In this document: piece by piece, positions 1-10,837 of the stretch | Numbering within the stretch: position 1 is the first letter of the stretch | How the letters are laid out: every line of letters starts with the position of its first letter | NCBI GenBank assembly: GCA_037157565.1 | Contig: JAZHRO010000073.1 | Location: forward strand, 16,126,501 to 16,190,500 | Reading direction: 5' to 3' | DNA: 64,000 bases | Source: Thalassia testudinum | Lineage: Eukaryota; Streptophyta; Magnoliopsida; Alismatales; Hydrocharitaceae | Notes under the pieces: model-generated | What the model saw: only the letters and a program-made list of their open reading frames with translations | Told to the model about the DNA's origin: nothing | Databases searched by the model: none | Translations under genes and position numbers: made by a program

Positions 1-110
1 GCGTATATTTCCACTTATTGACAAGCAACGAAGTGCTAAGCAATTACTTCTTGAATTCTGCAAGGAAATAAAGACTAGAATAAACCTTGCTAGGGACTAG
101 CAAGGAGTAA

Positions 111-121
111 GCATGGGGGTA
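111..121 (+). other. Polypurine tract of element D
   Basis: The sequence GCATGGGGGTA sits directly before the LTR start TGATAACAC. The same tract precedes the 3' LTR of A and of B. In this class of elements it primes plus-strand DNA synthesis. Confidence 0.85.
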
Positions 122-1483
122 TGATAACACTACACAAGGGGGTGATAATTATGTTGAATATGGCCAATCTTTAGAATAAAAGGCACAACATAAGTAGAAT
201 AGGAGCATTGCATGCATCATGTACCAAGATTGCTTATAAACTGTATTAATGGCCATTTGTGTAAGCATTTGTCAAAGCAGGCCTCAGATGAGCAATCGGA
301 CCACACGGATGGATTCAGAACGACGAACGGAGTCCAACGGACTCAAGATCGGCCAAATCCAACATCCGGAGCTCCTACAATGGGCCCAAGAAGTTCTGAC
401 CGTTGATCTGGAGATCAACGGCTTAGATTGCGCCACGTCAGCCCTGCCCCCACCGCGCACCGCGCCTTCAGCCAGCCGAGATCCGTGTGCCCGCCCGCGG
501 TCACCTCGACAAAGCGCGGGCGTGGCGCAACGGTTAGCGCACGCCCGCACCCACGCGACACGCGTTCGAGCCGCGCAGGGTGGAAATTGAAGACAGGTAA
601 CGGGCGCAGAGAAATTGGGCCGCCCGATCAACAGCGGGCAGCCAGGATCTTGCCACGTGGCGCGACCGCAGCTCACGAGCGTCCACGCACGTGTGCACGG
701 CGAACGGAGACGCGCACACACACACGCGCCCGAGGCGCAATCCTAGCACAGGCGAGGAAGGCTCTCAGCCGTCCAATCTCGATCAAACGGCTTTCGTTCA
801 GCGGCCGTGGATCGCACGAGGAGAAGGAAAGAGGCGGGCGGCTGACCGGCGATGAGAGGGCTTCACCGACGCTTTTGGAAGTGATTTTAGCGACGCTCTG
901 GATATCGCTAAAGCCCCTTCTTCTTTTAGGAAGCCCTTAACTCTATTTAAACCCCCTAAAACCACCATTCAAGGCATTCACTCCTCCTTGCAACTACTCC
1001 ACCCCTCTCTTAGCTAGCTCTAGGCACTCTTGTAATCGCCGGAGACGTCGAGTCGCCGACGAAGCCTCCTCCACCGCCGTGGCTACCTCGTCGCTCTCCA
1101 CACACTTTCTCTCTCTCTCTCCCTTTTAAGCTTTCTATTACTTTTGTTGAAGCATGTATTTAATGTTGTAAGTTATGAACTACAAGTGCATGTTTAATGA
1201 AGTTATTTTCCATTCAGTTGCCATTTTAATTTCTGTTCAAGTTGCATGATCAAAACAAAGAGCTTTCTAACCCTAAACCTTCTCTCTCTCTCGCTTTTCA
1301 AAACCACACCTTTCGGAAGCAAAACTCCGCAATTTCCATGACAACAAGTGGTAAGTAAAAATTCGATTTTCACACCTCCTTGAGATCGACACTCGGACTC
1401 ACCTCCGCTTAATTATTTTAAAACCGACGTTGCAAGTGCGGCTATAACGACACTCCTTAACACACACGCACAACAGCACGTCA
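122..1483 (+). repeat. 3' LTR of element D (A-family LTR)
   Basis: The LTR begins TGATAACAC and ends CACGTCA. It is about 1.36 kb and is collinear with K (6116-7520) and both LTRs of A, all three in reverse orientation. The most conserved part is the U3 block around 205-425. It contains a 10-bp-arm inverted repeat near 400-421 (ccgttgatct / agatcaacgg). A TATA-like box lies near 942-951. Short ORFs here are not conserved between copies and are not genes. Confidence 0.9.
942..951 (+). promoter_or_regulatory. TATA-like box in D LTR
   Basis: TCTATTTAAA, about 820 bases into the LTR. The same box occurs at the equivalent place in K (about 6649-6656) and A (about 49594-49604), both on the minus strand. 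It is the probable core promoter of the A family. Confidence 0.6.
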
Positions 1484-2313
1484 CTAGCGCACGCGGACTG
1501 GCGCGCGCGTGGAAGACGAATGCGCCGGTTGGTTGCAGACAGAAGAGAGAGCACGACAGGGCACGTGGAGAGGGAGGCAAGGGCGCCTGCAGGCGGCCGC
1601 GGTGGCCTGCGTGCACCGCTGCCGCCTTGCTGCTGCTGCTGTGGAGCTCGGCCGGCTGCTGCAGGGGCATGTGGTGGCCGGTTGAGCTTCAAAGCTTGAA
1701 GCTTTGGTGTAATGGCGGAAATGGCGTGGAAAGTGAAACAGGGAAGAAGGCCACCACACCCACCGGCTCTTTGATGAGCTGGGAGGTGGTGATCTCACGG
1801 TGGTGGGTGTGCACCACAGTGATGACTCCTGCCCGCAGAGTGGCTCCTCTAAGGAGGAGGTCCTACGTATGGAGGGAGAGGGGAGGGGACGGTGGCCTGG
1901 AAGGAGAAGAGCTGTTGTGTGATTTTTTTGTGTGGAGGACTAGGCTCTTTGCAAAGGAAGGAGCCGAGTTCTTTTTATAGAGGGAGAAAGCATGCACAGC
2001 CATGCCCTGGCTGTGCATGGCTCATGCATGGCTAAGTTAGGACAAGGTGTGAAGAAGAAGAACCATTCCTAGCAGCCGCGGGAAGAATTCCAAGTCAAAT
2101 AAAATTAAAATAAAAAGATGGTGAATTTTGTAAAGCAGCACTTGAAGAAAATGTGAATTGCGAGGCCATTTTATTCACTCTCCTCCCCTCTCAATTAAAT
2201 GCATGCATGCATATATTTTCACAAATGCGACTATGGAACCCTAATATGCACTGGTAATGCTAGGAAATAGCACAAGATGGCACAATTGCAGGTGTATTTT
2301 TGCGGTGCAATCA
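1484..2313 (-). repeat. 3' LTR of element C (partial)
   Basis: In minus orientation the LTR begins TGATTGCACC at 2313. It runs for 830 bases before being cut by the insertion of D. It is collinear with 13760-14620 of the 5' LTR of C, including the TATA-like CTCTATAAAAAG (about 1968-1980) and the purine-rich block near 2060-2170. The remaining part of the LTR must lie left of D, outside the window. Confidence 0.85.
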
Positions 2314-2325
2314 TACCCCCAGGCC
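2314..2325 (-). other. Polypurine tract of element C
   Basis: Minus strand GGCCTGGGGGTA immediately before the 3' LTR start. It is one or two changes from the GCATGGGGGTA of A, B and D. Confidence 0.8.
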
Positions 2326-2608
2326 TATCTTTTGCTAGTCCCTAGCAAAACATTTTTGTGTTGTATTTAGAAATGATCTTTAGCTGAAGATTTTCTTCTG
2401 AGGCGATATAGGTGTGTTTATTGTTGGATATTGTGAGAACCTATTGTAGAGAAGACTACCAGTACTTTAAGTCTCACATGACATAGATCATCTCTCGACT
2501 AACTAGGACTCTTGATATTTAAACCTTAAGTATGATTTCCAGGATCCAGGAGGTTTTTGCCGTACTCGAGAACTCAAGAGATTTTGGCTTGTGCTTAGTG
2601 AAGGATCT
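2326..2608 (-). other. C 3' untranslated region, distal part
   Basis: Noncoding. It aligns in reverse to element B at about 41120-41400, up to the point where E1 is inserted. No ORF or further signal is seen. Confidence 0.75.
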
Positions 2609-5286
2609 TGTTACGACCCGATTTCCGAATCCCTACGGGACACGAGAATCGGACCGACTCGACTGATCCCAAGACCTAGTCGTCCAATGAGAAAGTAACC
2701 AAAAGAGCAGTAAATAAACCACACTCACCTTGTATATAACTAGTAGTAACAAAATACAGCAGTAAAGAAAGAAATACTACAGTATACACCACCACAACAA
2801 TAAAGAAAATAAATATGAAGCTTACAATAAAAAGAGTACAGGGGTAACAGAACTACTCACTACAACGGAAAGAAAAGTACAGTGGGTACTACACAAGTAA
2901 CACTACTGGGCTCTACTAGGCCCAGCGTCCTCTACAGCCGCCGACTCTGGCTGCTCAACACTTGGTCCTGAAAAGGTAACAAAGGTGACACGTCAGCGAA
3001 ACGCTGAGGAGAGTGGCAACTAAAAGCTAAGAAATAGTAAGGTGGACAGTAGCTGTTTTATTTTTAATTTCCTTCTTTATATTTTTCCATTTATTCACTC
3101 TTGAATTATTTCTCAGATCCTTCTCTTGATCTTGAATGTCCCTCGTGGGAACGATCTTGATTGCAGTCTTTTCCAAAAAGTAGAAGTAGCACGTGGTGCT
3201 CTCCTGGCCGGGAGAGTCCCCCGTAGTGGTCCTACCCTCAGTCAACCACCCCAAGGTCGCTGACAGACGTAACGGTGACTACGGCACGCACGATAAACGC
3301 ACGGGTAGCTACCCAGCACTGGCACGTGATCAGTCATTTTCGTTAACGGGTGCGCTAAAACAACAGCACGGAACCAGTATAGGGCAGAGCCCTCTCAGTA
3401 ACAGGGGTCCAACCCCTCCACAGTAACCAAACAGGGGTCTTGCCCCTCCACAGTCTGCGCACCCTTGCCTGACTACCCTGATTTGCCCAGTGGGCCTAAT
3501 AAGTCGGTGTAGGAGGGCTAGCAGAACCCCGGGGCCCATGGGGTAGCTAGTGCTCTCCCTACACTAGTAGCTCTCCTCGGTACTGTGTACACGAGGGCCA
3601 AAAGTCGGTACAAAGTGGCCAGATCTAACCCCGGGTCCCTGGGGCAGCTAACTCCGCTCTGCACTAAACAGAGGGACAGTTGCTCTCCTTGGTACTCCAT
3701 ACTCAAGGGCCAGCTCACTTCCCCAATTCTATTCCATTCACTTTCCAGGAGTTCTACTCCTAATTCCTCGTAGGGTTCATGCTCTTTTAACTCAATAAAT
3801 TTAGGTTTCACCGTTCCAGCTTTATATCCATATAACCCATTTTCTCAACAGTAATTATTCATTCATAAACAGGCAGCTGTTAACCAATTTTTACAGGCAG
3901 TTATCATTTCCTTTCTACTTTTCCAAGACTGCAATGTATAGATATTCAATCTAGTTTTCCAGTCCTAGGATTCATGCAATACCCTAGGATCTATCATTCA
4001 ATCTAGTTTTTTTAATCCTACAGTTCATGCAATACCCTAAACTCTATTAATCATTTCACAATTGCATAATTTCTTGATAAATAATTGAAAGGGCCACTCT
4101 ACCAGCAAAATCGGGAGTACTGGGGGCGTAATCGGCAAGCCCGTGCACCTCCGTAACCCCCAGAGCCGCAACGGAATGGGGTCCTAACACAAGGATCAAA
4201 GACAAGGAGATACCTAGAACAGCATACAATTATTGTAAGCAGGTAGAGGAACTAAATCTAAGAAGAACGAAACTTGAAACGCGGAAAACAGACTCCGAAC
4301 GGACCCTAAATGGGTCAAAAATGACGAGTCTGTCCAAAATCAGACGTCTGGAACTCATTCCTGACGTCTTAAATGACATCTCAGGTCATACCTAGATCTG
4401 CGCAGTACTTCAGACGTCCAGAAGCCGCTGGAATGTCTGACTTAGTTTCAAGATGTTTGACTGTCACTCCGGACGTCTGGAGACCCCCTTCGTTGTCTGG
4501 CGCTGTGCCCAGACGTCTGATATATGTGAGATGGCATGCCCTTGAGCCTTCTCGAACAAAACCTGCACACACACGCGCCCGCTCTCAACACCAAAGGAAA
4601 CAGAGGACTTCGGTGGAAACGGATGCATGGCCGTACACGCGAAAGAAGGAGATAAAAATAATGTACCTTTCAGACGTCTGGACCTCCCTCCAGACGTCTC
4701 CTTCGTCATCTGGACGTAAGTCCAGACGTCTGATTCTGGGAAATTTTCCCAGAATCAGGACCTCCTCGCCCTCCGTCCGTAGTGCACGACCGTGCTGTGC
4801 TGTGCCCGCCTGCTGCCTGAGCTGCAGCAGCTTCTCCGCTGCACCCCACACTTGCTGCGCACCCGCTGGTCGGCTCCGGCTACTCTGGCGAGCTCGCAAC
4901 CTCGTGGTCAAGCACCCTCTTCCTCTCGCAACAGCTCCTCCTCCCCACACACTCGCAACAGTCGCACTGCTCCTCTCGCCCTCTCGCTCTCTCGCTGACA
5001 GGGAGACGAAAAAGATGAAGGCGGTGGAGTCAGGGTGAGGGAGAGGGAGAGGCGTATTTGAAGGCAGCCGCGGGGAGAGAGAAAGAGAAAAGCTGCATCT
5101 GCAAGGAGGGAGAGGAAAGAGAATAAGGAGGGCGGCGGGTTCAGTCTGCACGCGCATGCGCACAGACGCGAACCCGTACGTCGAAAAAATTTAATTCCAG
5201 ACATCTAGGAAGGCTTCTAGACGTCTGACCAGACATCTGGACCGCTTCCCAGATGTCTTAAACGAGGCTTGATGCTGGTTATAACA
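2609..5286 (+). mobile_element. Element E1: solo-LTR-like insertion, palindrome-rich
   Basis: The 2678-bp insertion begins TGTTACGACCC and ends TTATAACA. It is flanked by GATCT (2604-2608) and GATCA (5287-5291), an imperfect 5-bp target duplication. The uninterrupted sequence in element B (about 41113-41133) confirms the insertion point. A second copy in reverse orientation is E2 (60431-63114). TG...CA ends plus a 5-bp duplication and no internal domain suggest a solo LTR. The TGTAACGACCC-type start recalls Del/Tekay chromovirus LTRs, but that family call is a guess. It carries four perfect CAGACGTCTG decamers (4341, 4510, 4671, 4723) and many near copies. The ORF at 4373-5038 is not conserved in E2. 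Confidence 0.8.
4730..4758. repeat. 29-bp near-perfect palindrome in E1
   Basis: Arms of 14 bp (ctgattctgggaaa / tttcccagaatcag) are separated by one base. The equivalent site in E2 (60967-60994) has 13-bp arms with two central bases, so the palindrome is conserved between copies. Confidence 0.85.
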
Positions 5287-6110
5287 GATCAAGATTGACC
5301 AGATGAACATTAAGACTCAAGCCCAGGGTTTCACGAATTTTTAAGTAAAGGTTGGTCCCAGTTTTAGCTCGTGTCTTCGGATTGACCCTTAAAATGATGA
5401 TTGAAACTCAACTCCCATTTTCTGACATTTGTGGCTCAAAGAAAACAAGGTATTTGTAACCTACCCTGAAGAACTTGTAGGGCGAAGACTTTACAGACAT
5501 TTGTGAGATATACTGACTTATTTGCATCTTTTTTTTTTTGAAACACATGTCAGTATATCTCTTACAACATTATTTGGAGGAGCACACTTTTCTTTTTGGT
5601 GGGAGGGTTCCTTTTTGGTGGAAAGAGTCGCTCCTAAACACAAGACTAAAGCTTGGGATAAAAAGTCTACCTGCGCGCACAGGTAAGGACTCCACCTTCC
5701 CTAATGAACACTAGGGTTAGATCTTATATTCACCTGGTCTTTCCTGATATGTGTAGTGTGAACAAGATTTCTTAGGCTCTCAAGTAGAAGCAAACCAATG
5801 GATCCTGTACTGGTGTCTCTGGTACAAGAATACGTCCTTAGTTAGGAGAAATTCTGATCTATTTTGTCAATGCTCAAGTGAATTAAGCCTGAGCCTGAGC
5901 GAATCAAAGTTTTTTGGCCTGGAAAGTCTTTAAAACAGAGGTTGAATATCCATAAACACTTATTGCATTTTTGTTTCAGCTTTCAGATCATTACTAAACA
6001 CTATATATATATATATATATTTTTTTCTTTTTCTTTTTCTTACATATTTATAAATAGGTGGAAACTGCATGATACCATAAAATACCCAGATCCTATGGAT
6101 GCCTATCCAC
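5287..6110 (-). other. C 3' untranslated region, proximal part
   Basis: Noncoding. It is collinear in reverse with element B, about 40360-41115. It holds a conserved stem-loop at 5505-5561, a tract matching B's ACCTG/CAGGT inverted pair near 5673, and a TA microsatellite near 6001-6020. No protein domain is seen. Confidence 0.75.
5505..5561. other. Conserved inverted repeat (possible RNA stem-loop)
   Basis: 13-bp arms gagatatactgac (5505-5517) and gtcagtatatctc (5549-5561) surround a 31-base loop that includes a T run. Element B has the same structure at 40871-40927 with one arm change. It may be a fold in the 3' untranslated RNA of this family. Confidence 0.7.
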
Positions 6111-6115
6111 CCCCC

Positions 6116-7520
6116 TGACGTGCCTTCGTGCGTGTGTGTTAAGAGGTGTCGTTATAGTTGCACTTGATACGTCGGTTTTAAAAGAAGTAAACGGAGGTGA
6201 GTCCGAGTGTCGATCTCAGGGAGGCGTGGAAATCGGATTTTGTTTACCACTTGTTGTCACGAAAAAGGCGGAGTTTTGCTTGCGAAAGAAACGGTTTTGA
6301 AAAGCGAGAGATAGAGAGAGTTTAGGGTTAGAAAGCTCTTGGTTTTGATCATGCACTTTAAACAGAAATTAAAAAGGCAACTAAATGAAAAATAATTTCA
6401 TTAAACATGCATTCATAGTTCATGGTTTACAATATTAAATACATGCTTCAACAAAAGTAAATGAAAGCTTAAAAGAGAGAGAGAGAGGTAGAGAGAGAGT
6501 GGAGAGCGACGAGGCAGCCACGGCGGTGGAGGTGGCTCCGTCGGCGGCTCGTCGTCTCCGGCGATTACAAGAGTGCCTAAGACTAGCTAGGAGAGGAGTG
6601 GAGTAGTTGCAAGTGGGAGAGGATGCCTTGAATGGTGGTAGAAGGGGGTTTAAATAGAGTTAAGGGCTTCCTAAAAGAAGAATGTGCTTTAGCGACATCC
6701 AGAACGTCGCTAAAACCGCTTCCATATATGTCGATGAAGGCCTTCTGCCGCCGGTCAGCCGCCCGCCCCTCTCTCTCTTCAGGCGCGATCCGTGGCTGTC
6801 GAACGAGAGCCGTCCGATTGATGATCGGACGGCTGAGATCCTCCCGCGCCTGCGCTAGGATCGCGCTTCGGGCGCGCGTACGCGCGCGCGTTTCCGCCCG
6901 GCGTGCGCGCGCGCGTGGGAGGTGGGGCGCTGTCGTCGCGCCGCGTGGCGCAATCCTGGCCGCTCGCTTCTGATCGCGCGGCTCAATTTTGCCGCGCCCT
7001 TCGCCCGCAAATGATTTTCGCTCCGCGCGAATCGAACGCGCGTCGCCGCAACGCGGGCGTGCGCGCTAACCGTTGCGCCACGCCCGCACTTTGTCGCGGC
7101 GACCGCGGGCGAGCGCGCGGATCTCGGCCGTTCGATCGAAGATCAACGGCCGAGATGCGTCCTTGGCTGGCTTGGGGGCGTGCGGGCGGCGGGGGCGGGG
7201 CGACGTGGCGCGTTCTAGGCCGTTGATCTCCAGATCAACGGTCAGGATTTCTTGGGCCCATTGTGGGAGCTCCGGATGTCGGATTTGGCCGATTTTGAGT
7301 CCGTTAGACTCCGTTCGTCGTCCTGAATCCATCCGTGCGGTCTGATTGCTCATCTGAGGCCTGCTTTGACAAATGCTTTACACAAATGGCCATTAATACA
7401 GTTATAAGCAATCTTGGTACTTGATGCATGCAATGCTCCTATTCTACTTTATGTTGTGCCTTTTATTCTAGAGATGGGCCATATTCAACCTAATTACTAC
7501 CCCCTTGCGTGGTGTTATCA
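6116..7520 (-). mobile_element. Solo LTR K (A-family Athila LTR)
   Basis: A 1405-bp A-family LTR in minus orientation: it begins TGATAACACC at 7520 and ends ACGTCA at 6116. CCCCC flanks both sides. No internal sequence, PBS or second LTR is present, so it is a solo LTR left by LTR-LTR recombination. It retains the TATA-like box near 6649-6656, a perfect 11-bp-arm hairpin at 6808-6834, and the conserved U3 block 7215-7440. It is very similar to the D LTR. Confidence 0.92.
6808..6834. repeat. Hairpin in K LTR
   Basis: Perfect 11-bp arms agccgtccgat (6808-6818) and atcggacggct (6824-6834) with a 5-base loop. Degenerate versions are at the equivalent place in D and A. Confidence 0.75.
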
Positions 7521-7555
7521 CCCCCCATGCCAAATAATGCTATGTCCTCATATGC
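7521..7555 (-). promoter_or_regulatory. Internal polypurine-type motif of C
   Basis: On the minus strand it reads ATGAGGACAT, a spacer, then GGCATGGGGGG. The same motif is found downstream of pol in A (27084-27118) and G (15566-15600), and after the protease tail in B (40326-40358). It may be a second (internal) polypurine tract; that role is inferred. Confidence 0.6.
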
Positions 7556-8710
7556 ATGCAGGGAAAGGTAGAGAAAGGACGAAAGATCGGGTAACGAGAG
7601 CTGAGGTGCAGGGTATACAGCAGGGTGGTTGGGTGGGTTGATGGTGGGTGGTGAAATGAAAAGTGAAGTGATTGTGATAGTGGCGTGAAAAGTGATGGTG
7701 GATGGTGAAAGATCTGGCATTTCCTGGGACGAGAGTGTCCCAGGCGGATCGGAGAACAAGTCAGGAGGAAGAAGTTGGCCCTTAGATTGGCCAAGAAGAG
7801 GGGCTTCTTGGATAGATGGATCCAAAAGGGAATAGCCCCAGTGAGTAGGATGTGGGCTCAAGGTCCCAGTGTGGAGTTGCAAATCCGCCTAATTTGACGG
7901 GAAAGAAAGGGCAATCCGGTCTTCAAGAGTGTGGACCGGCGGTGAGTATCTCGGATATGACTCAGACCACGAGGTACGGGAAGCGGAGAAAACCTCGTCA
8001 GAAGTCTGGTTAGGAGAAGGTATGGGAATAGGGAGGGATGGGGGAACGTCACAATTTGTGTCAGTCAGGCAATCGTCAATGTTTATAGGTAATCTGCAGC
8101 AGTCCAAATAGGTCCCAAATAGTCTGATACATGCGCTGATGGCAATGTCCTTGTCAGACGTGTCATCCTCGATGCTATTGCAATCAAAGTTCTTGGCTGC
8201 CTTGAAGATGTTAAGCTTGAGCTTTTCAGATCCAATGGTAATCTCAATACAGCCCGACTCGCAGTCGATAAGGGCGTGGGCTGTGGCCAAGAAAGGTCGA
8301 CCAAGGAAGATCGGACAATCAGAAATTGAGCTAGGAACTTCCATATCTAAAACAAGAAAGTCAACAGGAAAACAGAGACAGTTGACCCTAACCAGCATGT
8401 CTTCCACCACACCCTTCGGGATTTTGACAGAACGATCTGCCAACTGTAACGTGACAGGGGTGGGTTTCAGATTTCCCAAGGAAAATTTTTCGAGCATGAT
8501 GGTCGGTACAAGATTGATGGAAGATCCTAGATCAAGCAGGGCACGGTTAAAACTGTAGCCTTGGATGTTACAGGAAATAAGTAGTGTGCTTGGATCTTTC
8601 TGCTTCGGTGGTAGGTTTGACAGTATAGCACAACTCTCATGAGGCGAGAGAACCACCGGATTCTTGGTTTTCTTTGACTGTCGCCTGGGTGTTGTGTAGT
8701 CTTTGAAAAA
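7526..8710 (-). pseudogene. C retropepsin plus Pro/Ser-rich tail (broken)
   Basis: This continues the gag frame. The segment runs from about 8708 through a linker to the aspartic protease core LLDLGSSINLVP (near 8510-8545). It then shows the flap and C-terminal part ending ILGRPFLA-type (here IFLGRPFLATA), typical of Athila retropepsins, which process Gag polyproteins in the virus-like particle. Beyond the protease lies about 250 residues with no recognised domain, rich in Pro and Ser, ending near AYEDIALFGMGG where K is inserted. Two in-frame stops remain in this part (near 8711 and 7886). No RT follows. The equivalent segment of B (39077-40358) has the same layout, so the absence of RT is shared and not specific to this copy. 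Confidence 0.85.
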
Positions 8711-10837
8711 TCAGGTGACAGTAGGTATGTGGTCAATAGCCTCGAGCAGGGGTACCTTGATTTCTACATCCCTGAACAAATTATGCAGGTTATCAAAGGC
8801 CTGTGTATCTTTCTTCTTTCCTTTTGGCTCCCTCAGTAGAGCCTCAGGGAATGGGACTAATTCTGGCACCAATTTGGGTGTATCGTCCTCTCGCGAATGC
8901 GATGTGCATCCCGAATGAGAGGGTGATGAAGAAGACGGGCCAGGATCAGGTCGAGGCAGATCGACGGTTTGCTTACCGCTCCTCGTAGTGATAGCATTGG
9001 ACGATGCAGGTCCAGTGGGATCATACGGCGGAGGAGGGTTCGCAATAGGGACATAAGAGTGCGGTGCTGCAGCGGGATTAGCCTGAAATCCTGGTGGAAT
9101 GCTCGGAGCTTGCAGAATCTGATTAACCTGCCCCTGAGAAGGTCGTACCTGTGGTTGAGGACCACGAGGTACGAAGTTTCGCGGCTTTGGAACAGGTTGG
9201 GCGGGAAGAGTGGCCTGAGATCGAGTCACCATGCGTAGTTGACTGATCTCAGCATTCTGCTGCGCCAATTGGTGCTGAAGAGAGGTCATGTTCTCTTCAT
9301 GGTGCTTTGACATTTTTGTCATCATTCGCATCAATTTATCAAGAGGACTTTATGCGTGTTCGGTTTGCGGTACGTAAGGGCCTGATGGCAGATTCGCCAT
9401 AGGATTAGATTGGGCCCTTGGGATGACGGGTGCAGACGGTCGCATTGGTCCACCCATGGGGTTTTGGGGTTGCGCGTTGTTGGACCATGTGAAGTTCGGA
9501 TGATTTCGCCACCCTGGGTTATAAGTGGTAGAGAAAGGGTTGTTCCCCAGGGTGCAAGCATCTTCTATGCCAGAAGATGTGTCCGCATGTAAATACGCTT
9601 CCAAGCACACGGAGGCTTTGTCCTCCGTGTCGAAATACTGGCTCGCAGAAGCCAGATCCACATGACTTACCGAGTCGCTTGACGCGACACTCGGTAAGGA
9701 AGGTCTTATGGGGTTTCTTGGGATAAGCCTGGTGTTGGAAGAATTGGAATTGTGATGAAGTGGTGAGGTGGGGGTGTTTGCCATAGAACGAGCGGGGTTG
9801 GCCAGAAGCTCGTCTAGCTTCTTGTGCACGACAGAGACTTCATCCAGTTTTTGTGCGATAAGGATTAGATCAGTGGATGAATGGGAGGGTCCCATGTCAA
9901 CTTCGTGGACATTTCAGGGTAGGCTGGTACGATTAAAGGCGACAATGGAAGCATTGTTCATTGAGTTTTCGCTCATATTTTCAAATAATTTGAATTCTCC
10001 ATTCTCGTCTTTATTCATAAAATTCCCTCCACAGGAAGCATCTGCAGTCTACTTCAAAGTCTCATTTATCCCATAGTAGAAAATCTAGGCTATATGCCAC
10101 TTAGGCAGACCGTGGTGCAGACACTTCCTGAGGAGGTCGTTATACCTCTCCCATGCCTCATGAAATTGTTCACCGTTTTGTTGCGTAAATGAAGTGATAG
10201 TACGGCGAAGTGCATTGGTTCGTCCGATTGGGAAGAACTTCTTGAGAAATGCTGTTCGCATCTCTTCCCAAGAGTGGATGGTTCTCCCAAGGGTGCGTAA
10301 CCACTGCGACGCTTTATCCAGCAATGAAAATGGGAACATTTTCATGAGGACTATAGGTAACCCGATATTTCTTGGTTTAACAGTTTCAGCCAATTGGGTT
10401 AGGTCTTCCAAGTGGAGAAAAGGATCTTCACTTACATGACCATGGAAGTGAAAATTTATTAGGCCAATTATGTTAGGTTTTAATTCAAAGTCGTCCCCGC
10501 CCATGGGGACCTGAATTTGTCCTGTGGTCTCTGTAGCAGCGGGATTCTAATAAGAGCTAAGTGACCTAGGCTCCTCCCGTTCGGGAGGGTTCTGCATTTC
10601 CTCCGATGTTTCCCGAATGGCTTCCATTTGCTCATTATACATTTCCATTTGGTCTTGGAGGCGGGTTATGGGATCTAAGGCTCCACCACCTGGTGGGTTC
10701 TGAGGGCGGTTTCCTCCCTCGGGATTTGGGGGTGGGCGTGTAGCCATGTTTTTGGAGGGGGAGGATGATTTGGCTCCTTTTCTAAATTTATCAGACAATT
10801 CACACAGTTCAGGGTTTTGTGACCTCCTCCCAAACAT
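8711..10837 (-). pseudogene. C Athila-type Gag (broken)
   Basis: Retrotransposon Gag, the structural capsid protein of the particle. The frame starts MFGRRSQNPEL at 10837, in the same AGTGCATG context as the gag starts of B and G. The capsid core is recognisable by FPFSLLDKASQWL and WEEMRTAFLKKFFPIGRTNA (about 10220-10340), followed by a HEAWERYNDLLRKC stretch. A later part has NNPFSTTYNPGWRNHPNF (about 9490-9545) and a coiled-coil-like KMSKHHEENMTSLQHQLAQQ segment near 9250-9320. There is no CCHC zinc knuckle. The reading frame is continuous with the protease and is interrupted only by scattered stops (for example at 10547, 10085, 9350), several consistent with C-to-T change. It is a dead copy, but the frame itself is intact. 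Confidence 0.88.

Larger units (their letters stand above)
1..1483 (+). mobile_element. Element D: 3' end of an A-family Athila-type retrotransposon
   Basis: Only the last 121 internal bases, the polypurine tract and the 3' LTR are inside the window; the rest lies to the left. Bases 1-121 match, in reverse orientation, the 3' end of element A (about 25930-26050), including the tract 'tagggactagcaagg'. D was inserted in the plus orientation into the 3' LTR of element C: C-family LTR sequence resumes at 1484. The matching left target duplication cannot be seen. Confidence 0.85.
6111..7525. other. Target-site duplication around solo LTR K
   Basis: CCCCC at 6111-6115 and again at 7521-7525 flank K. 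The sequence outside the duplication joins into one continuous stretch that matches element B at 40326-40400, so K inserted into the G/C tract of C's internal polypurine-type motif. Confidence 0.85.

Noticed and set aside
4373..5038. 221-codon ORF in E1
   Set aside because: Not kept in E2; overlaps the palindromic GACGTC block.
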